From Pedobacter sp. ok626 (GTDB lineage: Bacteria; Bacteroidota; Bacteroidia; Sphingobacteriales; Sphingobacteriaceae), in contig NZ_FNEX01000002.1 in NCBI RefSeq assembly GCF_900100435.1, positions 248,001 to 312,000 of the forward strand: a stretch of 64,000 nucleotides of DNA, in the 5' to 3' direction. A program made the position numbers and the translations under genes. Positions 18,753-28,231 of the stretch are shown here, one piece after another. The notes under the pieces were generated by a model, which did no database searches, had not been told where the DNA came from, and was given only the letters and a program-made list of their open reading frames with translations. Within the stretch, counting starts at the first letter, position 1, and every line of letters starts with the position of its first letter.

Positions 18753-19708
18753 CTAAGCCCTTAGTATCGATATGTATGCCCGTTTATAATGCCGCTAGTT
18801 ATATTAAAGACAGCATACAATCCTTACTGGCTCAAACTTATACCAACTGGGAATTAATTGTCGTAAATGATGGCTCCACAGATGGTACAGATAGAATTCT
18901 TCGAGCCTTTATAGACGAAAGAATAAAAGTATTCCATCAAAAAAACAAAGGTCAGAGTGCTGCCGCCAATCAAGCTTTTAACTTATCGGAAGGCCAATAC
19001 ATAAAGTTCTTTGATGCTGATGACCTATTGTCTCCGAATTTTTTAATATCCCAGGTTAATCGCCTAACAAGCAATCCAGACAGTGTAGTTTCAGCCCAAT
19101 GGGGACGTTTCTATGACGACAACATGGATACTTTTAAATTGAATCCTGAGCCCGTTTGGCGGGATATGTCTCCAGATGAATGGCTGATAACAGCCTGGAC
19201 GGATGCACAACCAATGATGCAATGCGCTTTATGGCTAATCCCACGAAACACATTGCTTTTGTCGGGATTGTGGGATGAGAAACTATCCTTGATTAATGAT
19301 TTTGAATTTTTCACCAGGGTATTGTTAAACAGTAAAAAGGTACTATTTGAGCCCGAAGCTACACTTTATTATAGATCTGGCTTAAAAGGCAGCGTATCTG
19401 GAGCTAAGACGAGAGCATCCTACGAATCCGCCTTTTGTGCGATAAAGAATGCCTGTAGCATGCTCTTAAGCTACCGAAACGATACCAAAGCACAGTTGGC
19501 CTGTTCAAACATTTGGCAAAACTTCATCTATGAGATTTACCCAAAACATGCAGATTTAATTGCCAGTGCAAAAACAAACATAGCACAATTGATCAAACCA
19601 AGCCTTAGTTATCCCTGTGGAGGATACACCAAAATAGCTAAGCAATTAATTGGCTGGAAAGCCATTAAAAGATTAAAAAATAAGATTGAAAATAGCCATA
19701 ACCGCTGA
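18749..19708 (+). CDS. Glycosyltransferase family 2
   Basis: A 319-residue GT2 with the textbook N terminus PLVSICMPVYNAASYIKDSI, NDGSTDGT and metal-binding KFFDADDLL. I place the start at the ATG at 18749, whose ATGA overlaps the previous stop. A frame extending to TTG at 18701 would add 16 non-conserved residues. The C-terminal half has aromatic-rich acceptor segments and no membrane helix. The next gene starts inside its last 23 bases. Confidence 0.87.
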   Translation: MTKPLVSICMPVYNAASYIKDSIQSLLAQTYTNWELIVVNDGSTDGTDRILRAFIDERIKVFHQKNKGQSAAANQAFNLSEGQYIKFFDADDLLSPNFLISQVNRLTSNPDSVVSAQWGRFYDDNMDTFKLNPEPVWRDMSPDEWLITAWTDAQPMMQCALWLIPRNTLLLSGLWDEKLSLINDFEFFTRVLLNSKKVLFEPEATLYYRSGLKGSVSGAKTRASYESAFCAIKNACSMLLSYRNDTKAQLACSNIWQNFIYEIYPKHADLIASAKTNIAQLIKPSLSYPCGGYTKIAKQLIGWKAIKRLKNKIENSHNR

Positions 19709-20723
19709 CCCATTGATCCCCGTTCCACCAGTTTTCTATGGCGGTATCGAACGAATTATACACCTACTGGTTACAGCACTTAGCGATCAAGGCCATGAAG
19801 TCACCCTATTTGCGCATCCCGATTCAAAAGTAGATTGCAAATTAATTGGCTACCCCAGTACCACTGGCAATAGCAGAATTGACCAGCTACAAAACACCTG
19901 GACCATTAACAAAACGACACTCAGCAATAAGTTCGACCTGGTCCACAGCTTCGGAAAACTAAGTCACCTATTACCGATGTTACCACTAAGCATACCTAAG
20001 CTCATGAGCTACCAACGCGAACCAACCCAGGCTCAAATCAAAAAAGCAGTCCGGCTTTCACAAAATCTATGGTTTACGGGCTGCAGCAACTACATAGCTG
20101 ATCAAATTAAACCCTATGCCCCTACTTATGCCGTGTACAATGCTGTAGAGATGAACAAATATATTCCGCAGTATGAACTACCAGCAAGTGCGCCCTTAGC
20201 ATTTTTAGGCCGTATTGAGCCCATCAAAGGCACACATCTAGCCATTCAAGCCGCGCTAAAAAGTGGCAAAGCATTGGTCATTGCAGGCAATATCTCTCCG
20301 GGCCATCAGGGTTATTTTGATCAACAGATTAACCCATTATTAAACGCGACCATCACTTATATTGGGCCTGTAAATGATCATCAAAAAAACGAACTCCTAA
20401 GAAATTCAGCAGCACTATTAATGCCTATCGAATGGGATGAACCTTTCGGAATCGTGATGGCAGAAGCCTTAGCTTGTGGAACACCCGTAATTGGCTTTAA
20501 AAGAGGGGCCGTTCCGGAGATTGTAAAACATGGAATAAATGGATTCAGCTGCTCCACAGTAGATGAAATGGCGGACTTTATCCATCGCCTACCCGAAATA
20601 GACAGAAAAGAAGTGAGAATGGATGCTGAGCTACGTTTTTCATCCGAAGTTATGCTTAGCCAATACCTAAAAATTTATGCAGATCTTATTCATTACAAGC
20701 GGTCAACCCTCCTTAAATCCTAG
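19686..20723 (+). CDS. Glycosyltransferase family 4
   Basis: A 345-residue GT-B enzyme starting at TTG. The N terminus is KIAITADPLIPVPPVFYGGIERI. The donor-site motif MPIEWDEPFGIVMAEALACGTP lies near residues 243-264, and FLGRIEPIKGTHLAI opens the C-terminal domain. This N-terminal pattern (VPPxxYGGIERI) is common in WcaI/AmsK-like GT4 enzymes that act early in exopolysaccharide synthesis. It overlaps both neighbours (23 and 47 bases), a sign of strict translational coupling. Confidence 0.87.
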   Translation: MKIAITADPLIPVPPVFYGGIERIIHLLVTALSDQGHEVTLFAHPDSKVDCKLIGYPSTTGNSRIDQLQNTWTINKTTLSNKFDLVHSFGKLSHLLPMLPLSIPKLMSYQREPTQAQIKKAVRLSQNLWFTGCSNYIADQIKPYAPTYAVYNAVEMNKYIPQYELPASAPLAFLGRIEPIKGTHLAIQAALKSGKALVIAGNISPGHQGYFDQQINPLLNATITYIGPVNDHQKNELLRNSAALLMPIEWDEPFGIVMAEALACGTPVIGFKRGAVPEIVKHGINGFSCSTVDEMADFIHRLPEIDRKEVRMDAELRFSSEVMLSQYLKIYADLIHYKRSTLLKS

Positions 20724-21906
20724 ACTGGTAAAAGAAGCCGATGCCTTGAGTTCCGCAGGGCACAACGTAACGGTACTCTATGCCTACTGGAACGAATGGG
20801 GAACTAAATTTGATTACGCTTTATTAAAATCTAGAAAATGGACGGCAGTACGCATTAGCGGGGCACCTAAACAAAATAAGCTTAGCTATTTCCTTAGCCG
20901 ACTGATTCATAAATTAGCAACCATAGGTGCTAAAAAACTAAGTATTCCCATTTTTGCGGAAGCAGCTATTGCGAGAAGCAGCTTTATGCTTTCAATAGCC
21001 GCAAAAAAATACCAGGCCGATCTTTATATTGCCCACAACCTCGGTGCATTGCCAGCCGCAGTAAAGGCTGCCCGACATCACCATAAGCCTTGCGGATTTG
21101 ATGCAGAAGATTTCCACAGAAATGAAGTCAGCAATGATCCCAACAACTTTGATGTAAAATTAAAAACCCATATAGAACAGAAGTACCTGCCAAAAACAAA
21201 CTATTTAACCGCAAGTAGTCCTCAAATCACCGCAGCTTATCAAGCCATGTTTCCCTCCAAGGACATTGTAACCTTACTCAATGTTTTCAATCCAGTTTCC
21301 GATGTCAAAATCGTTAAAACAGATCCCATTTCGCCGATAAAACTCTTTTGGTTCTCTCAAACAATTGGCCCTCAACGAGGCATTGAAACATTAATTGAAG
21401 CACTAAATAGTTTAGCTGCCGAAAGTTTTGAACTGCATTTATTAGGAAACTTCCAACATAGTGGCAGCAAAGCATATTTTGAAAAACTAACCATCCCCAA
21501 CTTATTTAAGCTATACTTTCACCCGCCTATTTCAGCTGATGAACTGATCACTTTTTCTACTCAATTTGATATAGGACTAGCTCTTGAGCCTTCTTTTTCC
21601 ATAAACAACGACCTGGCACTAAGCAATAAGATCTTCACGTACCTACAAGCAGGATTGGCCGTAATTGCCAGCAATACCACTGCACAATGTGACCTTTTAA
21701 CAAAGCATCCTGAGTTTGGCAGCCTATATGAATCCAACAATGCCCAATCGCTTTCTAAAGCACTCTTACATTATTCCGAAAACAGAGGCCGACTTGATAA
21801 TGCCCGAAAAGCGTCCTTGACGCTAGCACACAGCAAATTGAACTGGGAGATCGAGCAGGTCAAATTCTTAAAAATTGTACAGCAAACCTTAAATATTGAA
21901 TTCTAA
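20677..21906 (+). CDS. Glycosyltransferase, GT-B fold
   Basis: A 409-residue protein with a GT4-like N terminus (QILFITSGQPSLNPRLVKEADAL) and a C-terminal domain with KLFWFSQTIGPQRGIETLIEAL and SNKIFTYLQAGLAVIAS. The usual EX7E pair is degenerate (EPSFSINNDLALSNKIF), so it belongs to a divergent GT4 subgroup. It overlaps the previous gene by 47 bases. The start at ATG 20677 is supported by the conserved first strand. Donor and acceptor are unknown. Confidence 0.8.
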   Translation: MQILFITSGQPSLNPRLVKEADALSSAGHNVTVLYAYWNEWGTKFDYALLKSRKWTAVRISGAPKQNKLSYFLSRLIHKLATIGAKKLSIPIFAEAAIARSSFMLSIAAKKYQADLYIAHNLGALPAAVKAARHHHKPCGFDAEDFHRNEVSNDPNNFDVKLKTHIEQKYLPKTNYLTASSPQITAAYQAMFPSKDIVTLLNVFNPVSDVKIVKTDPISPIKLFWFSQTIGPQRGIETLIEALNSLAAESFELHLLGNFQHSGSKAYFEKLTIPNLFKLYFHPPISADELITFSTQFDIGLALEPSFSINNDLALSNKIFTYLQAGLAVIASNTTAQCDLLTKHPEFGSLYESNNAQSLSKALLHYSENRGRLDNARKASLTLAHSKLNWEIEQVKFLKIVQQTLNIEF

Positions 21907-23179
21907 AGTCCTCATTATTTCGCCCTACTTTGCGCCTTCCAACGCTGCCGATACGCATCGCATACGAATGAGCCTGCCCTATTTTGCACAACATGGTTGG
22001 GATGCGGAAGTTGTTATCGTAAACCAGAAGCATTCTGAGCTGATGAAAGATGAGCTGTTAAAACAAAGCATCCCCGCAGACATCAAAATTCATGAAGTAT
22101 CTGCTTTTAATAAGAAATGGACCACTAAATTCGGCTTAGGAAGTCTGGCTTTACGATCAATGTGGTTCTATAAACAAAAGGTGGATCAATTGCTTAAAGC
22201 ACAGCAATACGATTTGATCTATTTTTCAACCACCCAATTCCCGCTCTGCATTTTAGGCGCCTATTGGAAAAAACGCTTTGGAATCCCCTATGTGATCGAC
22301 ATGCAGGATCCCTGGCATTCTAACTATTATCGGGATAAACCTAAAAATCAGCGCCCTCCTAAGTACTGGTTTTCCTATCGCTTAAATAAATACCTGGAGC
22401 CTCTGGCCATGAAACATGTAGATGGACTGATTAGTGTGTCTGCTGCTTACCTATCCGTTTTACAAACCCGTTATGCCCGCATTGCACGCATCCCTTCTTC
22501 AGTAATCACCTTTGGGGTGCTCGAAACCGATTTTACAATTGCAAAATCCAACACGCAGCTATTTAAAGAACTGCTGAACCCCGGAAAAGTTAATGTTGTA
22601 TATGTAGGACGTGGCGGAGCAGACATGCAAACAGCCCTAAGTCTATTATTTGAAGCTTTACAAAAAGGATTACAGGAAGAACCTGGCTTGTTTAAGCAAT
22701 TGCATTTTTACTTTATTGGAACCAGCTATGCACCCTCTGGTCAAGGCTTACCAACCATATTGCCCATTGCTAAGAAATACCAGGTCCAGGACCATGTGAC
22801 AGAAATTACCGACAGAATCAGTTTTTACCATACCTTACTTAGCCTTCAACAAGCAGATGCCTTATTTATTCCAGGTTCAGACGACCCACAATATACCGCC
22901 TCGAAAATATATCCCTATCTGCTCAGCAAAAAACCATTGCTGGCCATATTTAATCAAAACTCCAGCGCCATTGATGTAATCAATGGATGCACAACCAATG
23001 CCACATTAATTAATTTTTCTGATCAAGACATCGGCAACAGACTGTCGGCCGTTTTAACCGACTGGGCAAATAGGTCATTGGCACCACTTCAACTTACACC
23101 ACACATTAAAAAATATAGCGCGGCCCATATTGCTTTACGACAAACCGAATTGTTTAACAAAGCGATCCATCAACGGTGA
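21896..23179 (+). CDS. Glycosyltransferase, GT4-like
   Basis: A 427-residue GT-B protein starting at TTG inside the last codons of the previous gene. The N terminus is VLIISPYFAPSNAADTHRIRMSLPYF, typical of a subgroup annotated only as glycosyltransferase. VIDMQDPWHSNYY mid-protein marks the conserved linker of the N-terminal domain. The C-terminal ADALFIPGSDDPQYTASKIYPYLLSKKPLLA replaces the classic EX7E with D/Y residues. A GTG overlap links it to the next gene. Confidence 0.8.
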   Translation: MNSKVLIISPYFAPSNAADTHRIRMSLPYFAQHGWDAEVVIVNQKHSELMKDELLKQSIPADIKIHEVSAFNKKWTTKFGLGSLALRSMWFYKQKVDQLLKAQQYDLIYFSTTQFPLCILGAYWKKRFGIPYVIDMQDPWHSNYYRDKPKNQRPPKYWFSYRLNKYLEPLAMKHVDGLISVSAAYLSVLQTRYARIARIPSSVITFGVLETDFTIAKSNTQLFKELLNPGKVNVVYVGRGGADMQTALSLLFEALQKGLQEEPGLFKQLHFYFIGTSYAPSGQGLPTILPIAKKYQVQDHVTEITDRISFYHTLLSLQQADALFIPGSDDPQYTASKIYPYLLSKKPLLAIFNQNSSAIDVINGCTTNATLINFSDQDIGNRLSAVLTDWANRSLAPLQLTPHIKKYSAAHIALRQTELFNKAIHQR

Positions 23180-24294
23180 AAAAACTAGCCATCATTACTA
23201 CACACCCCATACAATATTATGCACCGGTGTTTAAATTACTCGGAGGAAGCGAACAATTAGAGATTAGCGTTTATTACACCCGAGGCAATTCAGCAATGCA
23301 ACAACCTGACCCAGGCTTTCAGCAATTGATCAGCTGGGATATTCCTTTACTTGAAGGCTACTCCTATCAATGGGTAAAGCATCGGGATTTAATCGCACAG
23401 GTAGCTAACTGGCAACCAGATGCCCTATTGGTATATGGCTGGCCCTTTAAGGGACACTTGAAATGCCTACGCTTTTTCAAAAACAAGATCCCTATATATT
23501 TTAGGGGCGACTCTACTTTATTAAATGAACCCAAAGGCTTAAAAAAACTATTGAGAAAGCTATACCTGAGCTGGGTCTACAAGCATGTGGATCATGCATT
23601 CTATGTGGGCAGCCACAACAAAGCTTATTTTAAAAAATACGGACTAAAGGATCATCAGCTCAGTTTTGCTCCACACGCCATAGACAATACACGTTTCGAA
23701 GATGAGCAGGAGTCAAGCGTAAAAGGATTAAGATCATCCTTAAATATCGGCAAGGATGAGATTCTAATCCTATATGCAGGAAAATTCGATCCGGTAAAAA
23801 ATGTCGATTTGTTACTCTCAGCCTTCATCAACATGAACAACCCAACAGCCCATTTACTCCTTGTGGGAAATGGTGTTGAAGAGGAAAATCTTAAACAGCA
23901 GGCGCAAAAAAGCACATTATCAGCAAACATTCATTTCATAGGCTTTCAAAACCAATCCCATATGCCGGTATTTTACCAGGCCGCCGACTTATTTTGCCTG
24001 CCCTCCAGTAGCGAGACCTGGGGACTAGCAGTAAACGAAGCAATGGCTTGCTCAAAAGCAATACTGGTATCTGACAAGGTAGGCTGTGCTGTTGATCTGG
24101 TAAAAGACGGATACAACGGCTGGACTTTCAAAGCTCAATCTTTAACCAGCCTAACCCAGCATTTAGAAAAATCAGTTCATCAGGGCAAAAATGAGCTAGC
24201 CCAAATGGGTGCAAATTCAAAACAAATCATCAATCATTGGACCTTTCAAAAACAAGTCAATGCGATTGAAAGCGCAGTTATAAAGCATGGATAA
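23176..24294 (+). CDS. Glycosyltransferase family 4
   Basis: A 372-residue GT4 starting at GTG that overlaps the upstream TGA (GTGA). The N-terminal THPIQYYAPVFKLL is characteristic of a PelF/WsaF-like GT4 subset. The C-terminal LPSSSETWGLAVNEAMACSKAIL provides the EX7E site near residues 275-297. ILYAGKFDPVKNVDLLL opens the donor domain. It overlaps the polymerase gene by 8 bases. Confidence 0.87.
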   Translation: MKKLAIITTHPIQYYAPVFKLLGGSEQLEISVYYTRGNSAMQQPDPGFQQLISWDIPLLEGYSYQWVKHRDLIAQVANWQPDALLVYGWPFKGHLKCLRFFKNKIPIYFRGDSTLLNEPKGLKKLLRKLYLSWVYKHVDHAFYVGSHNKAYFKKYGLKDHQLSFAPHAIDNTRFEDEQESSVKGLRSSLNIGKDEILILYAGKFDPVKNVDLLLSAFINMNNPTAHLLLVGNGVEEENLKQQAQKSTLSANIHFIGFQNQSHMPVFYQAADLFCLPSSSETWGLAVNEAMACSKAILVSDKVGCAVDLVKDGYNGWTFKAQSLTSLTQHLEKSVHQGKNELAQMGANSKQIINHWTFQKQVNAIESAVIKHG

Positions 24295-25708
24295 CCAAAT
24301 CTCCATAGAAAGGTATCTCATTCTATTTATTCCCTGGATATTGGCCTTGCTATGCATAGAGCATCCTATACTATCCTATTTATTGGCTTGGTCCGGCTCC
24401 TTTTTCATTTTCTATGTAACCTTAACCGGGCGGATAAAACCTTTACCCAACGACCTATCCATAGCTGAACAACTAATGCGCCCCATCTTTCTGGTACAGT
24501 TCATCTTTGCCGGGTATATGTGCTGCACTTCTATTTTCTACTTCCTCGACGTATTGGGCTATATTGATTTTAATGAGCTGAGCAATGCCTATTTAATAGA
24601 CCCAGAAAAGTTAAAACTTACCGCGCAATGTCAGCGATACTATTGCCTTGCACATGCTTCTTTTGTTAGCGGGATACTTGTCTTCATGAATCCTTCTCTG
24701 GAACCGAAGTATACCTACGACCGACCTCAGCTCAGTAAGCTGATTTTCAAGATGACTCTAATTACCCTCGCGATATCTTATTCGCTTACATTTTTTACTG
24801 GCTTAGCCCAGTTTTCTCACCAGCTCAACACATTGAGCTTTATTGCAGCTACCCTGGCCCTCGCTTTTGCCATACCTGAAAGAAAAATATGGAGCACCAC
24901 TTTTTGCCTTTTCATTTATGGATTTAATGCCTATCAGGCATTGATCTCCGGATTTAAAGAACCCATAATTTTAAGTGTACTCATACTGGGTGTTTTTCTA
25001 TATCCCAATTATAAGAAATTAGTATCCCTCACTTTCATACCCTTATTGTTACTGCTTTTCATCTTCCTACCTACCTACAATCGTATATTTCGGGAGCAGG
25101 CCTGGTCGGATAATGTTGCTGCAGAGCAAGCTGGCATACTTGCATTGGAAGGCACGCTCGACCAGGACGAAACGGATAGCAATTGGTCCTTTTTCACCTA
25201 CCGCTTAAGCGAAATCGACATGTTTAGCAAATATGTTCAGTCCACACCTATATATATTGATTACTATGGCTTCGATCTGCTTCAGCAATCATTGCTATCG
25301 GTTATACCGCGCGCAGTTTGGCCGTCCAAACCAATTACCGAACAGCTGGTTATGGAGCGTGTTTACAAAGCAGGCGTCATAAATCGGGGTTCAAAAGCTT
25401 CCGCCAAACCCGCATTCATCGTCGATGCCTACCTCTCTGGCGGCAGCCTTGGAATTTTCATCTGCCTATTTTTCTACGGTGCAATAGCTCAACTGATCGC
25501 CAATAAAGCAGAAAGCCTATTTGGTGGTTATACTTTGGGGACAGCACTATTGTTCACCGGGCTATTCCAAATATTCTGGCGTGGACAAAGCTTCGAATTT
25601 CTAATCAACTCCGTGTTCTGGAGCTACATCAGCATGCTGTTGATTTTTAACATACTACGCTTTACAAATATCTTAAAACTAACCTATAATGAACATTTTA
25701 CAAATTAA
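24287..25708 (+). CDS. Wzy-like O-antigen/repeat-unit polymerase
   Basis: The 473-residue integral membrane protein has about 11-12 hydrophobic segments and a large polar loop with the SNWSFFTYRLSEIDMFSKYV and SVIPRAVWPSKP motifs. These motifs are typical of oligosaccharide repeat-unit polymerases in which the loop faces the periplasm. Polymerases of this kind normally accompany a Wzx flippase, but this operon encodes an ABC exporter and no flippase. It may polymerise a different glycan, act on units flipped by the cluster II Wzx (54575-56005), or be an O-antigen ligase. Confidence 0.8.
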   Translation: MDNQISIERYLILFIPWILALLCIEHPILSYLLAWSGSFFIFYVTLTGRIKPLPNDLSIAEQLMRPIFLVQFIFAGYMCCTSIFYFLDVLGYIDFNELSNAYLIDPEKLKLTAQCQRYYCLAHASFVSGILVFMNPSLEPKYTYDRPQLSKLIFKMTLITLAISYSLTFFTGLAQFSHQLNTLSFIAATLALAFAIPERKIWSTTFCLFIYGFNAYQALISGFKEPIILSVLILGVFLYPNYKKLVSLTFIPLLLLLFIFLPTYNRIFREQAWSDNVAAEQAGILALEGTLDQDETDSNWSFFTYRLSEIDMFSKYVQSTPIYIDYYGFDLLQQSLLSVIPRAVWPSKPITEQLVMERVYKAGVINRGSKASAKPAFIVDAYLSGGSLGIFICLFFYGAIAQLIANKAESLFGGYTLGTALLFTGLFQIFWRGQSFEFLINSVFWSYISMLLIFNILRFTNILKLTYNEHFTN

Positions 25709-26840
25709 TGCATCTTATAAACCTGCTTACATTTATGGTGGTCCAACCATGTCTGTTTCAAAATTGAGTGAGCAGCTGGTCAAATATGGCTGCAATGTGG
25801 AAGTATTCAGCACAACAGCCAATGGTGCTGCCGAATTACATGTTGTTAAAGGGCGACCACAAAATATAGATGGCGTTTCTGTGCGATACTTTAAACGAAT
25901 CACCAAAGACCACAGTCATCTCTCTCCACAGCTGCTCATCACCCTATGGAAAGAAGTACGCAAATTTGATGTGGTACATATCCATGCCTGGTGGAATCTT
26001 GTATCTATTTTTTCCTGCTGCATTGCCCTATTCAGGAAGGTCCCGGTTGTTTTATCCCCCCGTGGCACCTTGAGTAGCTATTCTTTTGCGAACAGGCATA
26101 TTGCTATAAAAAGACTATTCCATGCTATCGCAGGGCGATTTTTGCTTAACCGTTGCCATTTCCACACCACTTCGGAAAGGGAACAGGAAAGCATGGAACA
26201 GTTGGTTAAACCCAAAAGCATTTCTACCATATATAACGCCGTAGATCTGCCACCATACATCCCTCCAGCTGTCCAGGAAAACGAAATGATTAAGCTGCTC
26301 TTTCTTTCCCGGATCGATCAGAAAAAAGGGCTCGAGTTATTGTTTGGCGCCCTGGCGGCCCTCAGCATCCCATACCAGCTCACCATTGCGGGGGCCGGCG
26401 AGGCACGCTATATCGCAATGCTGAAGGAACTAAGCCGGCAATACCAAATTCATAAGCATATCCATTGGGTAGGTTTTAAAGGCAATGACAAATTCGAACT
26501 GATTGCCCAACACCACCTCCTTGTCCTGCCATCTTATGATGAAAACTTTGGCAATGTGGTGATCGAAAGCCTCTGTGTAGGCACTGCAGTTTTAATCAGC
26601 AATGCCGTTGGACTGGCAAAATATGTAGCAAAAAACAATCTTGGCTGGATTTGCGACACCAATATCGACTCGATTAAAGAACGTCTACATGCCATACACC
26701 GCAATCCCGGCCTATTAACGATCATCAGAGAATATGCCCCTATCATTATCGTCAATGAATTTAACGAGCACAAACTCATCCAACAATACCTAAAAATGTA
26801 CCAACAAATCCTCAACCCAACCCTACAATTTCGTGGTTAA
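25689..26840 (+). CDS. Glycosyltransferase family 4
   Basis: A 383-residue GT4 with MNILQINASYKPAYIYGGP at the N terminus (the YGGPTMSV glycine loop), VVHIHAWWNL and the donor motif LPSYDENFGNVVIESLCVGTAVL near residues 280-302. LLFLSRIDQKKGLELLF opens the C-terminal domain. This YGGP-type GT4 group is common in Bacteroidota exopolysaccharide loci. It overlaps the polymerase gene by 20 bases and the next gene by 8. Confidence 0.88.
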   Translation: MNILQINASYKPAYIYGGPTMSVSKLSEQLVKYGCNVEVFSTTANGAAELHVVKGRPQNIDGVSVRYFKRITKDHSHLSPQLLITLWKEVRKFDVVHIHAWWNLVSIFSCCIALFRKVPVVLSPRGTLSSYSFANRHIAIKRLFHAIAGRFLLNRCHFHTTSEREQESMEQLVKPKSISTIYNAVDLPPYIPPAVQENEMIKLLFLSRIDQKKGLELLFGALAALSIPYQLTIAGAGEARYIAMLKELSRQYQIHKHIHWVGFKGNDKFELIAQHHLLVLPSYDENFGNVVIESLCVGTAVLISNAVGLAKYVAKNNLGWICDTNIDSIKERLHAIHRNPGLLTIIREYAPIIIVNEFNEHKLIQQYLKMYQQILNPTLQFRG

Positions 26841-27696
26841 TCCTCATTTCGCTTTCGTTATTTTAACTTATAATGAGGAACAACACCTGCCCCGATTATT
26901 GAGCTCTATTTACAGTCTTAAAGCTACAGTTTATGTCTTAGATTCTGGAAGTACCGATCAAACCATAAGCATCGCCAGGCGCTTTGGCGCCCAGGTAAAA
27001 CAACATCCTTTCCTAAATCACCCGCACCAATGGCATTATGCGCTCAAAACTTTCGACATCCAAACTCCATGGGTAATTGGTCTTGACGCCGATCAGATTG
27101 TATCGGATGAACTAAAGCAACGTTTACTGGATTTTAAAGATGAGGATCACCTCGATATAGATGGAATCTATTTCAATCGAAAAAACTATTTCAAAAATAA
27201 ATGGATCAGAAATGGCGGACTATATCCCTTTTATCTGTTAAAAATGTTCAGGCTTAGTATCGGCTATTCTGATCTGAATGAGCTAATGGATCATCGCTTT
27301 ATTGTCCCAGGTAAAACGGTAGTTTGGAAAGACGGACACTTGCTGGAAGAAAACCTAAAAGAAAACAGCATCCGCTTTTGGATAGAAAAACACAATACTT
27401 ATAGCGACCTATTGGCAAGGGAAGAGGTAGAACGCCGGCAGTTGCTAAGGGCCCAAACGGTAAAGCCTTTACTTTGGGGCAGTCCCGACCAAAAGACAGC
27501 ATGGCTCAAAAAACTATGGTGGCGAATGCCATTATTCCTTAGACCAGCCATTTATTTTAGCTATCGCTACCTATTCAGGTTGGGCATTCTCGATGGCTAC
27601 CAGGGCTTCCTTTTCCATTTCTTACAAGGTTTTTGGTTTCGGTTGATGGTGGATGTCAAAATAAAAGAAATCATAGATGCCAATGAAACAGACTGA
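26833..27696 (+). CDS. Glycosyltransferase family 2, WaaE/KdtX-like
   Basis: A 287-residue GT2 that starts at GTG inside the previous gene. The N-terminal FAFVILTYNEEQHLPRLL, LDSGSTDQT and GLDADQIVSDEL define the WaaE/KdtX-like subgroup, whose members add glucose or similar sugars to core or polymer. The C-terminal region is basic and aromatic (WWRMPLFLRPAIYFSYRYLFRLG), suggesting a membrane-associated surface. It overlaps the acyltransferase gene by 20 bases. Confidence 0.86.
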   Translation: MVNPHFAFVILTYNEEQHLPRLLSSIYSLKATVYVLDSGSTDQTISIARRFGAQVKQHPFLNHPHQWHYALKTFDIQTPWVIGLDADQIVSDELKQRLLDFKDEDHLDIDGIYFNRKNYFKNKWIRNGGLYPFYLLKMFRLSIGYSDLNELMDHRFIVPGKTVVWKDGHLLEENLKENSIRFWIEKHNTYSDLLAREEVERRQLLRAQTVKPLLWGSPDQKTAWLKKLWWRMPLFLRPAIYFSYRYLFRLGILDGYQGFLFHFLQGFWFRLMVDVKIKEIIDANETD

Positions 27697-28231
27697 CCTC
27701 TCACTTTACAACAACGCTGCGTATCATCCAGGGGGAAGCCTGGTTAAACGAATCCTATGGTTCTATGTCAACGCCTTTCTTTTTAAAACATCCCTTATTC
27801 CATCAAGCCGTCTAAAAGTCTATCTGTTACGCTTATTCGGTGCCATAGTAGGCAAAGGCGTGGTGATTAAACCCTGTGTAAATATTAAATATCCATGGCT
27901 CCTCCAAATTGGCGATCATTCTTGGATTGGCGAAGAGGTCTGGATCGACAACCTGGTTCAGGTAAGGATAGGGAATCATGTCTGCCTATCTCAGGGCGCT
28001 TTGCTCCTTACTGGTAGCCACAACTATAGAGATCCTGCTTTTGGCTTAATTACAGGAAGCATCATTTTAGAAGATGGGGTATGGATTTGCGCAAAAGCGA
28101 TAGTTACCCAAGGCATCACCGCAGGGAGCCATTCCGTACTCAGTGCGGGATCCATAGCCACCAAAAACCTAGATTCTTGTGTTATTTATCAGGGAAACCC
28201 AGCAACCAAAATCAAACTAATTCCATTATGA
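27677..28231 (+). CDS. WcaF-like left-handed beta-helix acyltransferase
   Basis: A 184-residue hexapeptide-repeat O-acetyltransferase. The N terminus LYNNAAYHPGGSLVKRILWFYVNAFLF and the later VCLSQGALLLTGSHNYRDPAFGL are hallmarks of the WcaF family in colanic-acid loci. It should transfer acetyl from acetyl-CoA to a sugar of the repeat unit in the cytoplasm. The catalytic His is in GSHNY. A second ATG two codons in (27683) is an alternative start. Its stop overlaps the next ATG. Confidence 0.88.
   Translation: MPMKQTDLSLYNNAAYHPGGSLVKRILWFYVNAFLFKTSLIPSSRLKVYLLRLFGAIVGKGVVIKPCVNIKYPWLLQIGDHSWIGEEVWIDNLVQVRIGNHVCLSQGALLLTGSHNYRDPAFGLITGSIILEDGVWICAKAIVTQGITAGSHSVLSAGSIATKNLDSCVIYQGNPATKIKLIPL

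Noticed and set aside
28081..28227. Upstream ATG extending the WecA-like protein by 49 residues
   Set aside because: The extension is an out-of-frame reading of the acyltransferase gene, is not hydrophobic, and precedes a better ATGA-coupled start.
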